DNA of 64,000 nucleotides from contig JADKEH010000001.1 of the NCBI GenBank assembly GCA_016718155.1, forward strand, positions 186,001 through 250,000, written 5' to 3'. The DNA is from Candidatus Rhodoferax randersensis (GTDB taxonomy: Bacteria; Pseudomonadota; Gammaproteobacteria; Burkholderiales; Burkholderiaceae_C). Of the stretch, positions 38,345 through 47,461 are shown piece after piece. Position numbers and translations under genes: made by a program. Each line of letters starts with the position of its first letter. Position 1 is the first letter of the stretch. The notes below the pieces were generated by a model. It ran no database searches, was not told the origin of the DNA, and saw only the letters and a program-made list of their open reading frames with translations.

Positions 38345-40635
38345 TAAAATGTGGTTCCAATCTGGAATTGCGTTCTCTCGATTCTATCGCCTGTGAACTT
38401 GCGCAGTGGCCGGGCAACTGCGATGCGCAACGGACCGACCGGCGAGATCCAGCTGACGCCCAAACCGACCGACGCCCGCAACGTGGAGACATCGAATTTT
38501 TCGTTCTCACCGTAGACATTGCCGACGTCCATGAAACCGTACAGACGCAAACTCTTGTCGTTGCCAGCACCAGGCACCGGGGCAATCAGCTCTGCGTTGA
38601 GTGTGATCTTCTTGGCCCCACCAATCAATGCGCCGGTGACATCATGCGGCCCCAGTGTTCCCTGCTCGAAACCGCGCACTGAACCCAAGCCGCCCGAATA
38701 GAAATTCTTGAACACCGGGAACATGCGTCCGCTCAGACCCTTACCAAGCCCGAGTTCGCCGTTCAACGCCAAGGTGAAGCCTCGACCAAGCGGCAAGTAC
38801 TCCTGCATCTGCATGTTGATTCGCGCATAGCGGGCGTCGCCCACCAACGCCAGCTCGGAACCAACACGCTGGTATCGCCCGACGGAGGGCACCAAAGCGC
38901 TGTCGCGGCTGTCCCGTGACCAAGCCGCCGTCAGGGGAATGGTGGAACTGGCGTAGCCATACTGGCTGGCATACACCAGGTAGGCCGCAGGCGTGGCGCT
39001 ACCAGGTCGGATCGTCGTGCGCTCAAACGAGGCCCCGAAGAACACCGTGTCGCTTTCACTGAACGGCACGCCAAACTGTATGCCTGCGCCGGAAGTCAGC
39101 AAGTCGTAGCTGGCTCCCGTCTCAGAGGGCGGCGTCGCGGAACGATAGTACACATTGAGCGACCGGGACACGCCATCGGTCGTGAAGTAGGGGTCCGTCG
39201 TATTGAACGAGATAACCCGGTTGTTCTTGCTGGTATTGAATTCCACACCCAGGTAGTTACCCGAGCCGAACACGTTGTCCTGCTTGAGGCCAAACGAAAA
39301 AGACAATTTCTCAGACGACGAGTAACCCGCGCCAATGCTGAAGCTGCCGGTGGGTTTCTCGACCACATTGAGCGTCAGGTCAATCTGGTCGAGGCTGCCT
39401 GGCACCTCGGTGGTCTCAAAACTGACCTCCTTGAAGTAACCGAGGCGGTCCACGCGGTCGCGTGAACGCTTGATCTTTTCGCCGTCGTACCATGCGGCCT
39501 CGAACTGACGAAACTCGCGCCGCACCACCTCGTCACGCGTTCGGCTGTTGCCCGCGACATTGACACGGCGAACGTACGCGCGGCGCGATGGGTCAGCACG
39601 CAGCACCAACGCAACCCGGTTGTTGACACGATCCACTTCAGGAACGGCTTCGACCCGGGCAAAGGCGTAGCCAAAGTTGCCGAAATAATCGGTGAACGCC
39701 TTGGTTGTCTGAGCGACCCGCGCCGCGTTGTAGGCTTCGCCAGGCTGGACCGTGATCAGTGATTTGAACTCATCATCCTTGCCAAGGTAATTGCCATCAA
39801 TCTTGATCGATGACACCACAAAACGCTCACCCTCGGTGATGTTGATCGTGATCGCAATGTCCTGCTTGTTGGGAGAGATGGCAACCTGCGTCGAATCCAC
39901 CTTGACTTCCAGATAGCCCCTTGACAGGTAATAGGACCGCAGGGTTTCAATGTCCGCATTGAGCTTGGCCCTGGCGTAACGATCAGCCTTGGTATACCAG
40001 CTCAGCCAGCCACCGGTCTCAAGCTCGAACAGGCCGCGCAAGGTGGATTCCGAAAAAGCCTGGTTGCCGACGATCCGGATTTCCTTGATCTTGGCTGGCT
40101 CGCCCTCGGTCACGCTGAATGACACGTTGACGCGGTTGCGCTCAACCGGGGTAACGGTGGTCACCACCTCGGCGCCGTAAAGGCTACGGTTGATGTATTG
40201 CTGCTTGAGCTCCTGCTCAGCCCGGTCAATCAACGCCTTGTCATAGGGTCGCCCGTCGGTCAGACCGACTTCCTTCAAGGCTTTCTTGAGGGCATCCTTG
40301 TCGAACTCCTTGGCGCCGACAAACTCCACATCGGCAATGGTGGGCCGCTCCTCCACGATCACCACCACCACATTGTCCTTGACCTCGATTCGCACGTCCT
40401 TGAACAAGCCCAGCCCGAACAAGGCGCGAATGGCCGCCGTGCCTTTCTCGTCGTTGTAGATGTCGCCCACCCGCACTGGCAGCGAAATGAAGATGGTGCC
40501 GGGTTCGACCCGCTGCAGACCCTCGACGCGAATGTCGCGTACCGTGAAGGGATCCACCGCCCACGCAGCGGGCGCCACGAACAGCAACGACACGACCGCG
40601 CAGACTGCGCGCAAACGAAAGCGATTGAATTGCAT
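38344..40635 (-). CDS. bamA: Outer membrane protein assembly factor BamA
   Basis: A 763-residue protein. The signal peptide (LRAVCAVVSLLFVAPAAWA) is followed by five POTRA domains (e.g. FTVRDIRVEGLQRVEPGTIF) and a 16-strand beta-barrel containing the VRGF motif (GGLGSVRGFEQGTLG). It ends in the typical C-terminal Phe (QFQIGTTF). The start ATG 40635 gives a proper signal peptide; the frame is open to 40680 without one. Lies between rseP and skp. Confidence 0.96.
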   Translation of the reverse strand: MQFNRFRLRAVCAVVSLLFVAPAAWAVDPFTVRDIRVEGLQRVEPGTIFISLPVRVGDIYNDEKGTAAIRALFGLGLFKDVRIEVKDNVVVVIVEERPTIADVEFVGAKEFDKDALKKALKEVGLTDGRPYDKALIDRAEQELKQQYINRSLYGAEVVTTVTPVERNRVNVSFSVTEGEPAKIKEIRIVGNQAFSESTLRGLFELETGGWLSWYTKADRYARAKLNADIETLRSYYLSRGYLEVKVDSTQVAISPNKQDIAITINITEGERFVVSSIKIDGNYLGKDDEFKSLITVQPGEAYNAARVAQTTKAFTDYFGNFGYAFARVEAVPEVDRVNNRVALVLRADPSRRAYVRRVNVAGNSRTRDEVVRREFRQFEAAWYDGEKIKRSRDRVDRLGYFKEVSFETTEVPGSLDQIDLTLNVVEKPTGSFSIGAGYSSSEKLSFSFGLKQDNVFGSGNYLGVEFNTSKNNRVISFNTTDPYFTTDGVSRSLNVYYRSATPPSETGASYDLLTSGAGIQFGVPFSESDTVFFGASFERTTIRPGSATPAAYLVYASQYGYASSTIPLTAAWSRDSRDSALVPSVGRYQRVGSELALVGDARYARINMQMQEYLPLGRGFTLALNGELGLGKGLSGRMFPVFKNFYSGGLGSVRGFEQGTLGPHDVTGALIGGAKKITLNAELIAPVPGAGNDKSLRLYGFMDVGNVYGENEKFDVSTLRASVGLGVSWISPVGPLRIAVARPLRKFTGDRIERTQFQIGTTF

Positions 40636-40685
40636 TTTTTGAAGTACGAAAATCAAGGCGGTGCCAAGCAGCGGCAGCACGCGAA

Positions 40686-42047
40686 TTATCCAAACAAGCG
40701 GCCGATGTCATTGAAAAGTGCAATAGACATCATCAAAATAAGCACGGCGACACCGCCGCGTTGGAAGCGCTCCATCCAGGCGTCCGACACGCAACGCGCG
40801 GTGGCGCCCTCCCAAAGATAATACATCAGGTGCCCACCGTCGAGTACCGGTAGCGGTAGCAGGTTCAGAACGCCCAGACTGACACTGATGAGGGCAAGAA
40901 AAATCAGGTACTGGGTCAGTCCTAGACTGGCCGACTTGCCGGCATAGTCCGCAATCGTCAGAGGTCCACTCAAATTGCTGAGCGACGCATTGCCGACAAT
41001 CATCTGGCCCATCATGCGCACGGTGAGCCCCGCCACCTCCCAAGTGCGAACGACCGCCAGCCTCAAGCCATCAACAGGACCGTGCCGGACGAGCACCAAC
41101 TCGGGCGGGCCGCCCACGTAGGCGCCGATCCGGCCCACTTGGCGATCGCCTTCCTGCTTCAAGTCTGGCTTGACGGGCAACTCGACAATACTTTCACCCC
41201 GCCGGACGCGCCACAGTTGGATCGACGACTCGCCCGTTGCGACCGACGCGCGAATCAGGTCACGCAATTGCAGGCCATCCACGATGACAATCGACCCCAC
41301 CCGCTGCACCAGGTCCCCCTCTTTGAGTGCCGCACGCTCCGCCGCACCGCCAGTTGACACCTTCCCGATGACCGGAGCACTCAACGGCCCCACGATGCCG
41401 ATGTCATGAAACAGCTTGGCGTTTGCCTCTTTGACGTCGAGACCGCGAAAGTCCAGCACCAACTCGCGCGTGCCAGCATCTTTCGCGCCAGACACTTCCA
41501 GGCGAAGCGCCTGGTGCTGCAGGGCGGCGCGTGTCATGACCCAGTGCACGGATTCAAACGACTCCGTCACCTGCAAGTCGTCATCGCCAATCGCCGCGCT
41601 GCGCACGTGCTCTCCACCAACCAAGCCCGCGCGCGCGGCAATGGAGTCGGCAACCGGTCGCGCCAGAATCGGCGCTGCGGACTGAACGCCGCTCCAGTTG
41701 ACCATGGCATAGAGCGCGACCGCCAGCAGGAGATTGGCGACCGGGCCGGCCGCCACAATGGCCACACGCGAGCGCAAGGGCTGCGTGTTGAACGCCAGGT
41801 GTCGCTCGTGCTCGGGCACCGTACCCTCGCGCTCGTCAAGCATCAAGACATAACCGCCCAAGGGAAACGCCCCCAGCACAAACTCGGTCGCAGAGCCCCG
41901 AGGCTGCCACTTGGCGAGCGTGCGGCCGAATCCGATCGAAAACCGCAGTACCTTGACGCCACAGAACCGCGCCATGGCGTAGTGCCCATACTCGTGCACC
42001 GCGATCAACAGACCAAGTGCCAGAACAAAAGCCGCCAGAGTCAGCAT
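40686..42047 (-). CDS. rseP: Regulated intramembrane protease RseP
   Basis: A 453-residue membrane zinc protease that cleaves anti-sigma factors such as RseA after a first cut. The zinc motif HEYGH is in the first helix (LLIAVHEYGHYAMARFCG). PDZ regions lie in the periplasm (GDLVQRVGSIVIVDG), and the third zinc ligand is in NLLPLPVLDGGHLMYYL. I chose the ATG at 42047, matching homologues; a TTG five codons upstream at 42062 is possible. The gene follows dxr closely. Confidence 0.93.
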   Translation of the reverse strand: MLTLAAFVLALGLLIAVHEYGHYAMARFCGVKVLRFSIGFGRTLAKWQPRGSATEFVLGAFPLGGYVLMLDEREGTVPEHERHLAFNTQPLRSRVAIVAAGPVANLLLAVALYAMVNWSGVQSAAPILARPVADSIAARAGLVGGEHVRSAAIGDDDLQVTESFESVHWVMTRAALQHQALRLEVSGAKDAGTRELVLDFRGLDVKEANAKLFHDIGIVGPLSAPVIGKVSTGGAAERAALKEGDLVQRVGSIVIVDGLQLRDLIRASVATGESSIQLWRVRRGESIVELPVKPDLKQEGDRQVGRIGAYVGGPPELVLVRHGPVDGLRLAVVRTWEVAGLTVRMMGQMIVGNASLSNLSGPLTIADYAGKSASLGLTQYLIFLALISVSLGVLNLLPLPVLDGGHLMYYLWEGATARCVSDAWMERFQRGGVAVLILMMSIALFNDIGRLFG

Positions 42048-42062
42048 AGAAGGCTTCGCCAA

Positions 42063-43262
42063 TCAGGCGCCAAGGCGGCGCACGGCCTGAGCGGCCACTT
42101 GCCGAGTCTGTGCGTCAAGGGCCAGCAAATCATCGAGCGATTGAGGACGACCAAGCTCGGTCTTGTCGAGGGCCTCAAGATTGACCGCATGAATCTGGTC
42201 AAACCGGATATGACCATCGAGGAATGCGGCAACCCCGACCTCGTTGGCGGCATTCAACACGGCCGTAGCACCAGAGGGCGCGCGCAGCACCGACCAGGCC
42301 AATTGAAGCCCCGGAAATCGCTGCGCGTGCCCATTGGACGCCAGTGATTCAAAGGTCAGTTCGGCCATGGCGCCGAAGTCCAACGCGGCCGCGCCGGAGG
42401 CAATACGATCCGGCCAGGACAGGCCGTAGGCAATCGGCACGCGCATGTCGGGGGTGCCGAGCTGCGCCACGACCGAATGGTCACGGTACTGCACCATCGA
42501 ATGAATCACGCTTTGCGGATGGATCACGACTTCGATCTGCTCCGGATCCAGACCAAACAGGTAACGCGCCTCGATCACCTCCAGCGCTTTGTTCATCATG
42601 GTGGCGGAGTCCACCGATATCTTGCGGCCCATTACCCAGTTCGGATGCGCGCAGGCCTGCTGCGGCGTGACATGGCGCAGCGTGACCGGCTCATGCCGTC
42701 TGAACGGACCGCCCGATGCAGTCAGAATGATCTTGTCGATCTGTTGCGGCCAGACGCTACTGTCGGCCGGCAGCGACTGGAAAATCGCAGAGTGCTCGCT
42801 GTCGATAGGCAACAGCTTAGCACCGCCCTGCGCCACGGCTGCGACGAACACATCGCCTCCGAGCACCAAGGCCTCTTTGTTGGCCAGCAACAGGCGTTTG
42901 CCGGCACGGGCGGCGCCGATACAGGGCGCCAATCCGGCCGCACCCACAATGGCAGCCATCACCGCGTCAACCTTCTCGTGCGAGGCCACCATCGTGAGCG
43001 CGTCAGCACCCCATAACACACGGGTGCTCAGGCCCAGGTCGCGGCATCGCTGCTGCAGCCGCAGCCCATGCTCGGCACTGGCCATGACCCCAAATTCTGG
43101 TTTGAACTTGACGCACTGCGCCACCATCAGATCCACCTGGGTCGCCGCCGTCAAGGCGAACACCTCGAAGCGTTGGGGATGCCGCTCAATGACATCCAGC
43201 GTGCTGGTTCCGACCGATCCAGTCGATCCCAGGATCGCCACCCGCAGCTTGGGAGCGTTCAT
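42063..43262 (-). CDS. dxr: 1-deoxy-D-xylulose-5-phosphate reductoisomerase
   Basis: A 399-residue enzyme of the non-mevalonate isoprenoid pathway (target of fosmidomycin). It has the NADPH motif ILGSTGSVGTSTLDVI, ANKEALVLGG and the substrate/metal region IHPQSVIHSMVQY. It supplies precursors to uppS nearby. Start at 43262 overlaps the cdsA stop by 4 bases. Confidence 0.97.
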   Translation of the reverse strand: MNAPKLRVAILGSTGSVGTSTLDVIERHPQRFEVFALTAATQVDLMVAQCVKFKPEFGVMASAEHGLRLQQRCRDLGLSTRVLWGADALTMVASHEKVDAVMAAIVGAAGLAPCIGAARAGKRLLLANKEALVLGGDVFVAAVAQGGAKLLPIDSEHSAIFQSLPADSSVWPQQIDKIILTASGGPFRRHEPVTLRHVTPQQACAHPNWVMGRKISVDSATMMNKALEVIEARYLFGLDPEQIEVVIHPQSVIHSMVQYRDHSVVAQLGTPDMRVPIAYGLSWPDRIASGAAALDFGAMAELTFESLASNGHAQRFPGLQLAWSVLRAPSGATAVLNAANEVGVAAFLDGHIRFDQIHAVNLEALDKTELGRPQSLDDLLALDAQTRQVAAQAVRRLGA

Positions 43263-44107
43263 AGGCTGCTGTGCAGCATCATGGCCAGAGGCAGGGTCGG
43301 CAACAGGGCATCAACCCGGTCCAAGACACCACCATGGCCGGGCAACAGACCACTGCTGTCTTTCACGCCAGCACTGCGCTTGACCAGCGATTCCACCAAG
43401 TCCCCCACCACACTCATGGCCGCCATGAACAGGGCCGCAATCAGCATCAGCCACCAGCCACGCGCGTAGGCCAGGCTGTACAAGCTGGGCACCGCCGCGC
43501 CGCTTGCCGCATCGGCCCAGCGCCACAGACACGCCAGCGCAACGACACCGACCATGCCGCCCCAAACACCCTCCCAACTTTTGCCAGGACTGATCGTGGG
43601 GGCGAGCTTGCTACTGCTGAATCGGCCACCCCAGGTGCGGCCGGCGAAGTAGGCAAAGATATCGGCAGCCCAGACCAGCGACATCACCGACAGCAAGAAG
43701 TTGACACCGATCACACGTGCTTGCGCCACGGCCAGCCAGGCAAGCCACAGCGCCAGCAAGCCCCCCAGCAAGCGCACCAGGCGAGGAATGCTCGCCCACG
43801 CTGTAACGCCACCGCGCAACATCCCAGCCCCCAGCAACACCCACAGGCCGCCGACCAGGCCCCAGAGCAGCGGCATCTTCTGATCGAGCCAGCCGGCATA
43901 CCAGGACGCTATGCACATCAGCGCACACACCGCACCCAGACCGAGCGAGGCACGACCGCCATAACCGACGAGTCGTCCCCACTCCCAGGCGCCAGCGGTG
44001 ATCAAGACCAGCGCGACGCCGCAAAAAGGAAACGGTGATGGATAGAACAACGCTGGCAGCAGAACCAGCAACATGACCAGAGCCGTGATGACACGCTGTT
44101 TGAGCAT
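43259..44107 (-). CDS. cdsA: Phosphatidate cytidylyltransferase
   Basis: A 282-residue integral membrane enzyme with about eight hydrophobic segments. It makes CDP-diacylglycerol for all phospholipids. The family signature at the C-terminus is visible as DLVESLVKRSAGVKDSSGLLPGHGGVLDR (quoted in parts: LVKRSAGVKDS, LLPGHGGVLDRVD). Start at ATG 44107, 9 bases after uppS. Confidence 0.95.
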   Translation of the reverse strand: MLKQRVITALVMLLVLLPALFYPSPFPFCGVALVLITAGAWEWGRLVGYGGRASLGLGAVCALMCIASWYAGWLDQKMPLLWGLVGGLWVLLGAGMLRGGVTAWASIPRLVRLLGGLLALWLAWLAVAQARVIGVNFLLSVMSLVWAADIFAYFAGRTWGGRFSSSKLAPTISPGKSWEGVWGGMVGVVALACLWRWADAASGAAVPSLYSLAYARGWWLMLIAALFMAAMSVVGDLVESLVKRSAGVKDSSGLLPGHGGVLDRVDALLPTLPLAMMLHSSL

Positions 44108-44116
44108 CTTTGTCCT

Positions 44117-44848
44117 TCAGGCAGCCGAGGGCTGCTTCGATTGCGGCTCAAGCTGCTGCGACGTTTTGCCGTATCGCCGCTCGCGCGAATGGAACTCCTC
44201 GATGGCGGCATCCAGCGCCGCGTCGTCAAACTCCGGCCACAGCTTGTCACTGAAATAGAGCTCGGCATAGGCAGCCTGCCACAACAGGAAGTTGCTTAAA
44301 CGCTGTTCTCCGCCAGTGCGAATGATGAGGTCCGGTGGCGGCACGTGCGCCAAAGCCATCGCCGCGTCCAGGTTCGCCTCGGTCATGACCAAGCCCTGGG
44401 CCGCCACCTTGGCAGCGGCCTGGGCGATGTCCCAGCGACCACCGTAGTTGAAGCAGACATTGAGCACCAGCCGCGTGTTACCCGCGGTTTCGGCCTGCGC
44501 CCGCGCCATTCCCGCAGCGACCTTGGGTGACAGGCGAGCGCGCTCGCCAACAAAGTGCAGCGCCACGCCATCGGCCTTGAGTTGCGGCACCTCGCGCGAC
44601 AGCGCAATGGCCAGCAGGTCCATCAAGCCCGATACCTCGTCAGCCGGACGCTGCCAATTCTCCGACGAAAAGGCAAACACCGTCAGCACGCCAACGCCCC
44701 GCGCGGCGCAGGCTTTAACAAATCGGCGCAGCACGTCCACGCCCTGCTTGTGCCCCGCCACGCGTGGCAAGAACCGCCGCGAGGCCCAGCGACCATTGCC
44801 ATCCATGACAACGGCAATGTGCCGTGGCGCTAAGCTCGGTTCAGTCAT
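44117..44848 (-). CDS. uppS: Undecaprenyl diphosphate synthase (di-trans,poly-cis)
   Basis: A 243-residue cis-prenyltransferase that makes the C55 carrier lipid for peptidoglycan and O-antigen. Catalytic Asp and surrounding motif: IAVVMDGNGRWA; further blocks GVDVLRRFVKAC, TVFAFSSENW and PPDLIIRTGGEQRLSNFLLWQ. Between frr and cdsA in the standard order. Confidence 0.96.
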   Translation of the reverse strand: MTEPSLAPRHIAVVMDGNGRWASRRFLPRVAGHKQGVDVLRRFVKACAARGVGVLTVFAFSSENWQRPADEVSGLMDLLAIALSREVPQLKADGVALHFVGERARLSPKVAAGMARAQAETAGNTRLVLNVCFNYGGRWDIAQAAAKVAAQGLVMTEANLDAAMALAHVPPPDLIIRTGGEQRLSNFLLWQAAYAELYFSDKLWPEFDDAALDAAIEEFHSRERRYGKTSQQLEPQSKQPSAA

Positions 44849-44876
44849 GCGGTGGTCGCGGGTTCAACCCTGGGGC

Positions 44877-45437
44877 TCAAACCGCCATGATGTCGTGTTC
44901 CTTGGCTGCCACCACTTGATCGATCTCGGCAATGTGCCGGTCGGTCACTTTCTGGACTTCAGCCTCGGTTCGCTTCTGGTCGTCTTCGGACACCAGTTTG
45001 TCTTTCAGGGCCTTTTTCACCGCCTCGTTGGCGTCACGTCGCAAGTTACGTACAGCCACCTTGGCGCTCTCCCCCTCGTTGCGCACCAACTTGGTCAATT
45101 CCTTGCGGCGCTCTTCCGACATCACCGGCATCGGCACCCGAATCAGATCGCCCATTGACGATGGGTTGAGGCCCAGGTCACTGTCGCGAATCGCCTTCTC
45201 GATCTTGGCACCCATGCCCTTTTCCCAGGGCTGCACGCTGATGGTGCGTGCATCGAGCAGGGAGACATTGGCCACCTGGCTGATTGGCAGCATGGCACCG
45301 TAGTAATCTACCGACACGGTATCCAGCAGCGCCGGGTTAGCGCGACCAGTTCGAATCTTGGTGAGGTTGTTCTTGAAAGCGTTGATGGATTGATCCATCT
45401 TGGTCTGCAGTGTCTGCTTGATGTCTGCAATCGGCAT
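44877..45437 (-). CDS. frr: Ribosome recycling factor
   Basis: A 186-residue, tRNA-shaped protein that splits post-termination ribosomes with EF-G. It has KTKMDQSINAFKNNL-like N-terminus, KIRTGRANPALLD, and the C-terminal coiled region. The start is the ATG at 45437 with AGGAAG upstream; the frame continues to 45455, but that version lacks a ribosome site. The inverted repeat at 45459-45494 lies immediately upstream. Confidence 0.96.
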   Translation of the reverse strand: MPIADIKQTLQTKMDQSINAFKNNLTKIRTGRANPALLDTVSVDYYGAMLPISQVANVSLLDARTISVQPWEKGMGAKIEKAIRDSDLGLNPSSMGDLIRVPMPVMSEERRKELTKLVRNEGESAKVAVRNLRRDANEAVKKALKDKLVSEDDQKRTEAEVQKVTDRHIAEIDQVVAAKEHDIMAV

Positions 45438-45458
45438 GTCATTCTTCCTGGTCAATTG

Positions 45459-45494
45459 GGGTCAGAGCACGTCGCTGCGTGAGTGGTCTGACCC
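45459..45494. repeat. Palindromic intergenic element between pyrH and frr
   Basis: GGGTCAGA (45459-45466) and TCTGACCC (45487-45494) form an exact 8-base inverted repeat around a 20-base centre containing GTCGCTGCGTGAG. It looks like a REP-type or BIME-like dispersed element, placed 22 bases before the frr start. Only one full copy is seen in this window, so its dispersed nature is an inference. Confidence 0.4.
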
Positions 45495-45586
45495 ACAAAG
45501 TTTCACAAGAGTTGAGGACAAGGCTCTGCGCGACTTCGGTCTGACGGTCTGCGGGTTGGCGCAGGTGGGGCATCATTTTGACATGA

Positions 45587-46309
45587 TCACGCGTAAACCA
45601 GCGTACCCTCGTCTTCGCCCATGACGACGCGCTTCAAGCCGCCATGCTTGAAAATGGAGAACACCTTGACCGGAAGTTTTTGATCGCGACACAGCGCAAA
45701 TGCGGTCGCATCCATGATCCCCAGATTGCGCGCGATGGCTTCGTCGAATGACAATTTGGTGTAGCGCGTCGCCGTGGGGTCCTTCTTGGGATCGGCGGTA
45801 TAGACGCCATCGACCTTGGTGGCCTTCAACACAATCTGCGCACCGATTTCGGCCCCTCGCAGAGCGGCTGCAGTGTCGGTGGTGAAGAACGGATTGCCCG
45901 TGCCCGCCGCAAAGATCACCACCTTGCCCTCCTCGAGGTACTGCAAGGCCTTGGGCCGGACATAGGGCTCGACCACTTGCTCGATGGCGATGGCGGACAT
46001 CACGCGAGCAGTCAGCCCAGCCTTGTTCATGGTGTCCCCCAAAGCCAGTGCGTTCATGACGGTGGCCAGCATGCCCATGTAGTCGGCCGTGGCCCGATCC
46101 ATCCCGACCGAGCCGCCCGCGACGCCGCGAAAGATGTTGCCGCCTCCGATCACGACCGCCACCTCGACCCCGAGCCGGGTTACCTCGGCCACCTCGTCAA
46201 CAATGCGAACAATGGTGTCGCGATTGATGCCGAACTGATCGTCCCCCATCAGGGCCTCACCAGACAGCTTGAGCAAGATTCGCTTGTGAACTGGTTGGTT
46301 TTCGGCCAT
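45587..46309 (-). CDS. pyrH: Uridylate kinase
   Basis: A 240-residue hexameric UMP kinase of the amino acid kinase family. LLKLSGEALMG and VVIGGGNIFRGV bind ATP and UMP; DPKKDPTATRY is near the C-terminus. The strong GGAGG ribosome site before the ATG at 46309 decides the start over the upstream extension to 46348. Downstream of tsf, upstream of frr. Confidence 0.96.
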   Translation of the reverse strand: MAENQPVHKRILLKLSGEALMGDDQFGINRDTIVRIVDEVAEVTRLGVEVAVVIGGGNIFRGVAGGSVGMDRATADYMGMLATVMNALALGDTMNKAGLTARVMSAIAIEQVVEPYVRPKALQYLEEGKVVIFAAGTGNPFFTTDTAAALRGAEIGAQIVLKATKVDGVYTADPKKDPTATRYTKLSFDEAIARNLGIMDATAFALCRDQKLPVKVFSIFKHGGLKRVVMGEDEGTLVYA

Positions 46310-46365
46310 GACGACCTCCTGGTTTTTTGTGACAGATGTAACTGACAAATGCGACGATTGAAGCT

Positions 46366-46412
46366 AGCCAGGGCATTCCTGGCTGCCCCGCTCAAGGCCC
46401 CACAAGAGCGGG
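46366..46412 (-). other. Two adjacent stem-loops between tsf and pyrH
   Basis: AGCCAGG-gcatt-CCTGGCT (46366-46384) and CCCGCTC...GAGCGGG (46387-46412) lie back to back in the 131-base tsf-pyrH gap. Neither has a T-run on the minus strand, so they look like RNA processing or stability elements rather than a terminator. Confidence 0.45.
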
Positions 46413-46440
46413 ACCTGGAGCACCTCTAACTCACCAACGA

Positions 46441-47364
46441 TCAGGCGGCCTGCTTGGCTGCAGCCACCTGGGCGGCTACCTCGGCTGCGAAATCATCAAC
46501 CTTCTTCTCGATGCCCTCACCCACCACGTACAGCGTGAAACCGCTGACCGTGGTGTTGGCGGCCTTGAGCATTTGCTCAACGGTCAACTTGTCATTCTTG
46601 ACGAAAGACTGGTTGTACAAGGACACTTCCTTGAGGTACTTCTGCACGCCACCTTCAACACGCTTGGCCACGATCTCGGCCGACTGAACCGGCTTGCCGG
46701 CCGCCGTCGCAACGGCAGCATCCTCCGCCGCCTTGGCCACCGCGACCGATCGCTCGCGCGCCACCAATTCGGCTGGCACCTCGGCGCTGGACAGCGCCAC
46801 GGGCTTCATCGCCGCAACATGCATCGCGACGTCCTTGGCAGCAACGTCGTCACCAGCAAATTCGACCACCACACCGATACGGGTGCCATGCAGGTAGGAC
46901 GCGAGCTTGGCGCCCGAGGCAAAACGCTTGAATCGGCGGAAGCTCATGTTCTCGCCGATCTTGCCAATCAGGCCCTTGCGCACGTCTTCCAGAGTAGGGC
47001 CGAAGCCGTCCTGGCTGTAGGGCAAAGCACCCAGCGCGGCCACGTCGGCCGGGTTGTGCTTGGCAATCAGCGCGGAAGCGGCATTGGCAAAAGCCAGAAA
47101 GCTGTCGTTCTTGGTGACAAAGTCGGTTTCGCAGTTCACCTCGATCATGGCACCGACGGTGCCGTCCATATGGCAAGTCACCACGCCTTCGGCGGTGATG
47201 CGGCCAGCGGCCTTGCCGGCTTTGCTCCCCAACTTGACGCGCAGCAGTTCTTCGGCCTTGGCCATGTCGCCATCAGCCTCGGTCAGCGCCTTCTTGCACT
47301 CCATCATGGGGGCATCAGTTTTGCCACGCAGTTCAGCCACCATGCTTGCGGTAATTGCAGCCAT
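46441..47364 (-). CDS. tsf: Elongation factor Ts
   Basis: A 307-residue nucleotide exchange factor for EF-Tu. N-terminal UBA-like domain (MVAELRGKTDAPMMECKKAL, ADGDMAKAEELLR), then the core IEVNCETDFVTKNDSFL. GGAGAATCGAG precedes the ATG. Separated from rpsB by a hairpin and T8 run, which may lower its transcript relative to rpsB. Confidence 0.97.
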   Translation of the reverse strand: MAAITASMVAELRGKTDAPMMECKKALTEADGDMAKAEELLRVKLGSKAGKAAGRITAEGVVTCHMDGTVGAMIEVNCETDFVTKNDSFLAFANAASALIAKHNPADVAALGALPYSQDGFGPTLEDVRKGLIGKIGENMSFRRFKRFASGAKLASYLHGTRIGVVVEFAGDDVAAKDVAMHVAAMKPVALSSAEVPAELVARERSVAVAKAAEDAAVATAAGKPVQSAEIVAKRVEGGVQKYLKEVSLYNQSFVKNDKLTVEQMLKAANTTVSGFTLYVVGEGIEKKVDDFAAEVAAQVAAAKQAA

Positions 47365-47416
47365 CTCGATTCTCCGTACTCAGTTCAAATATTCAATTGG
47401 ATTGGATTAAGGGCTA

Positions 47417-47445
47417 AAAAAAAGGGGCACAGTAGCCCCCTTTCT
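47417..47445 (-). terminator. Intrinsic terminator between rpsB and tsf
   Basis: On the minus strand AAAGGGGGC-tactgt-GCCCCTTTTTTTT: an 8-base-pair stem with one bulged G, a 6-base loop and a T8 run (plus A8 at 47417-47424). Probably a partial terminator setting the rpsB:tsf ratio. Confidence 0.65.
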
Positions 47446-47461
47446 TGGGGCCAGTCTGGGC

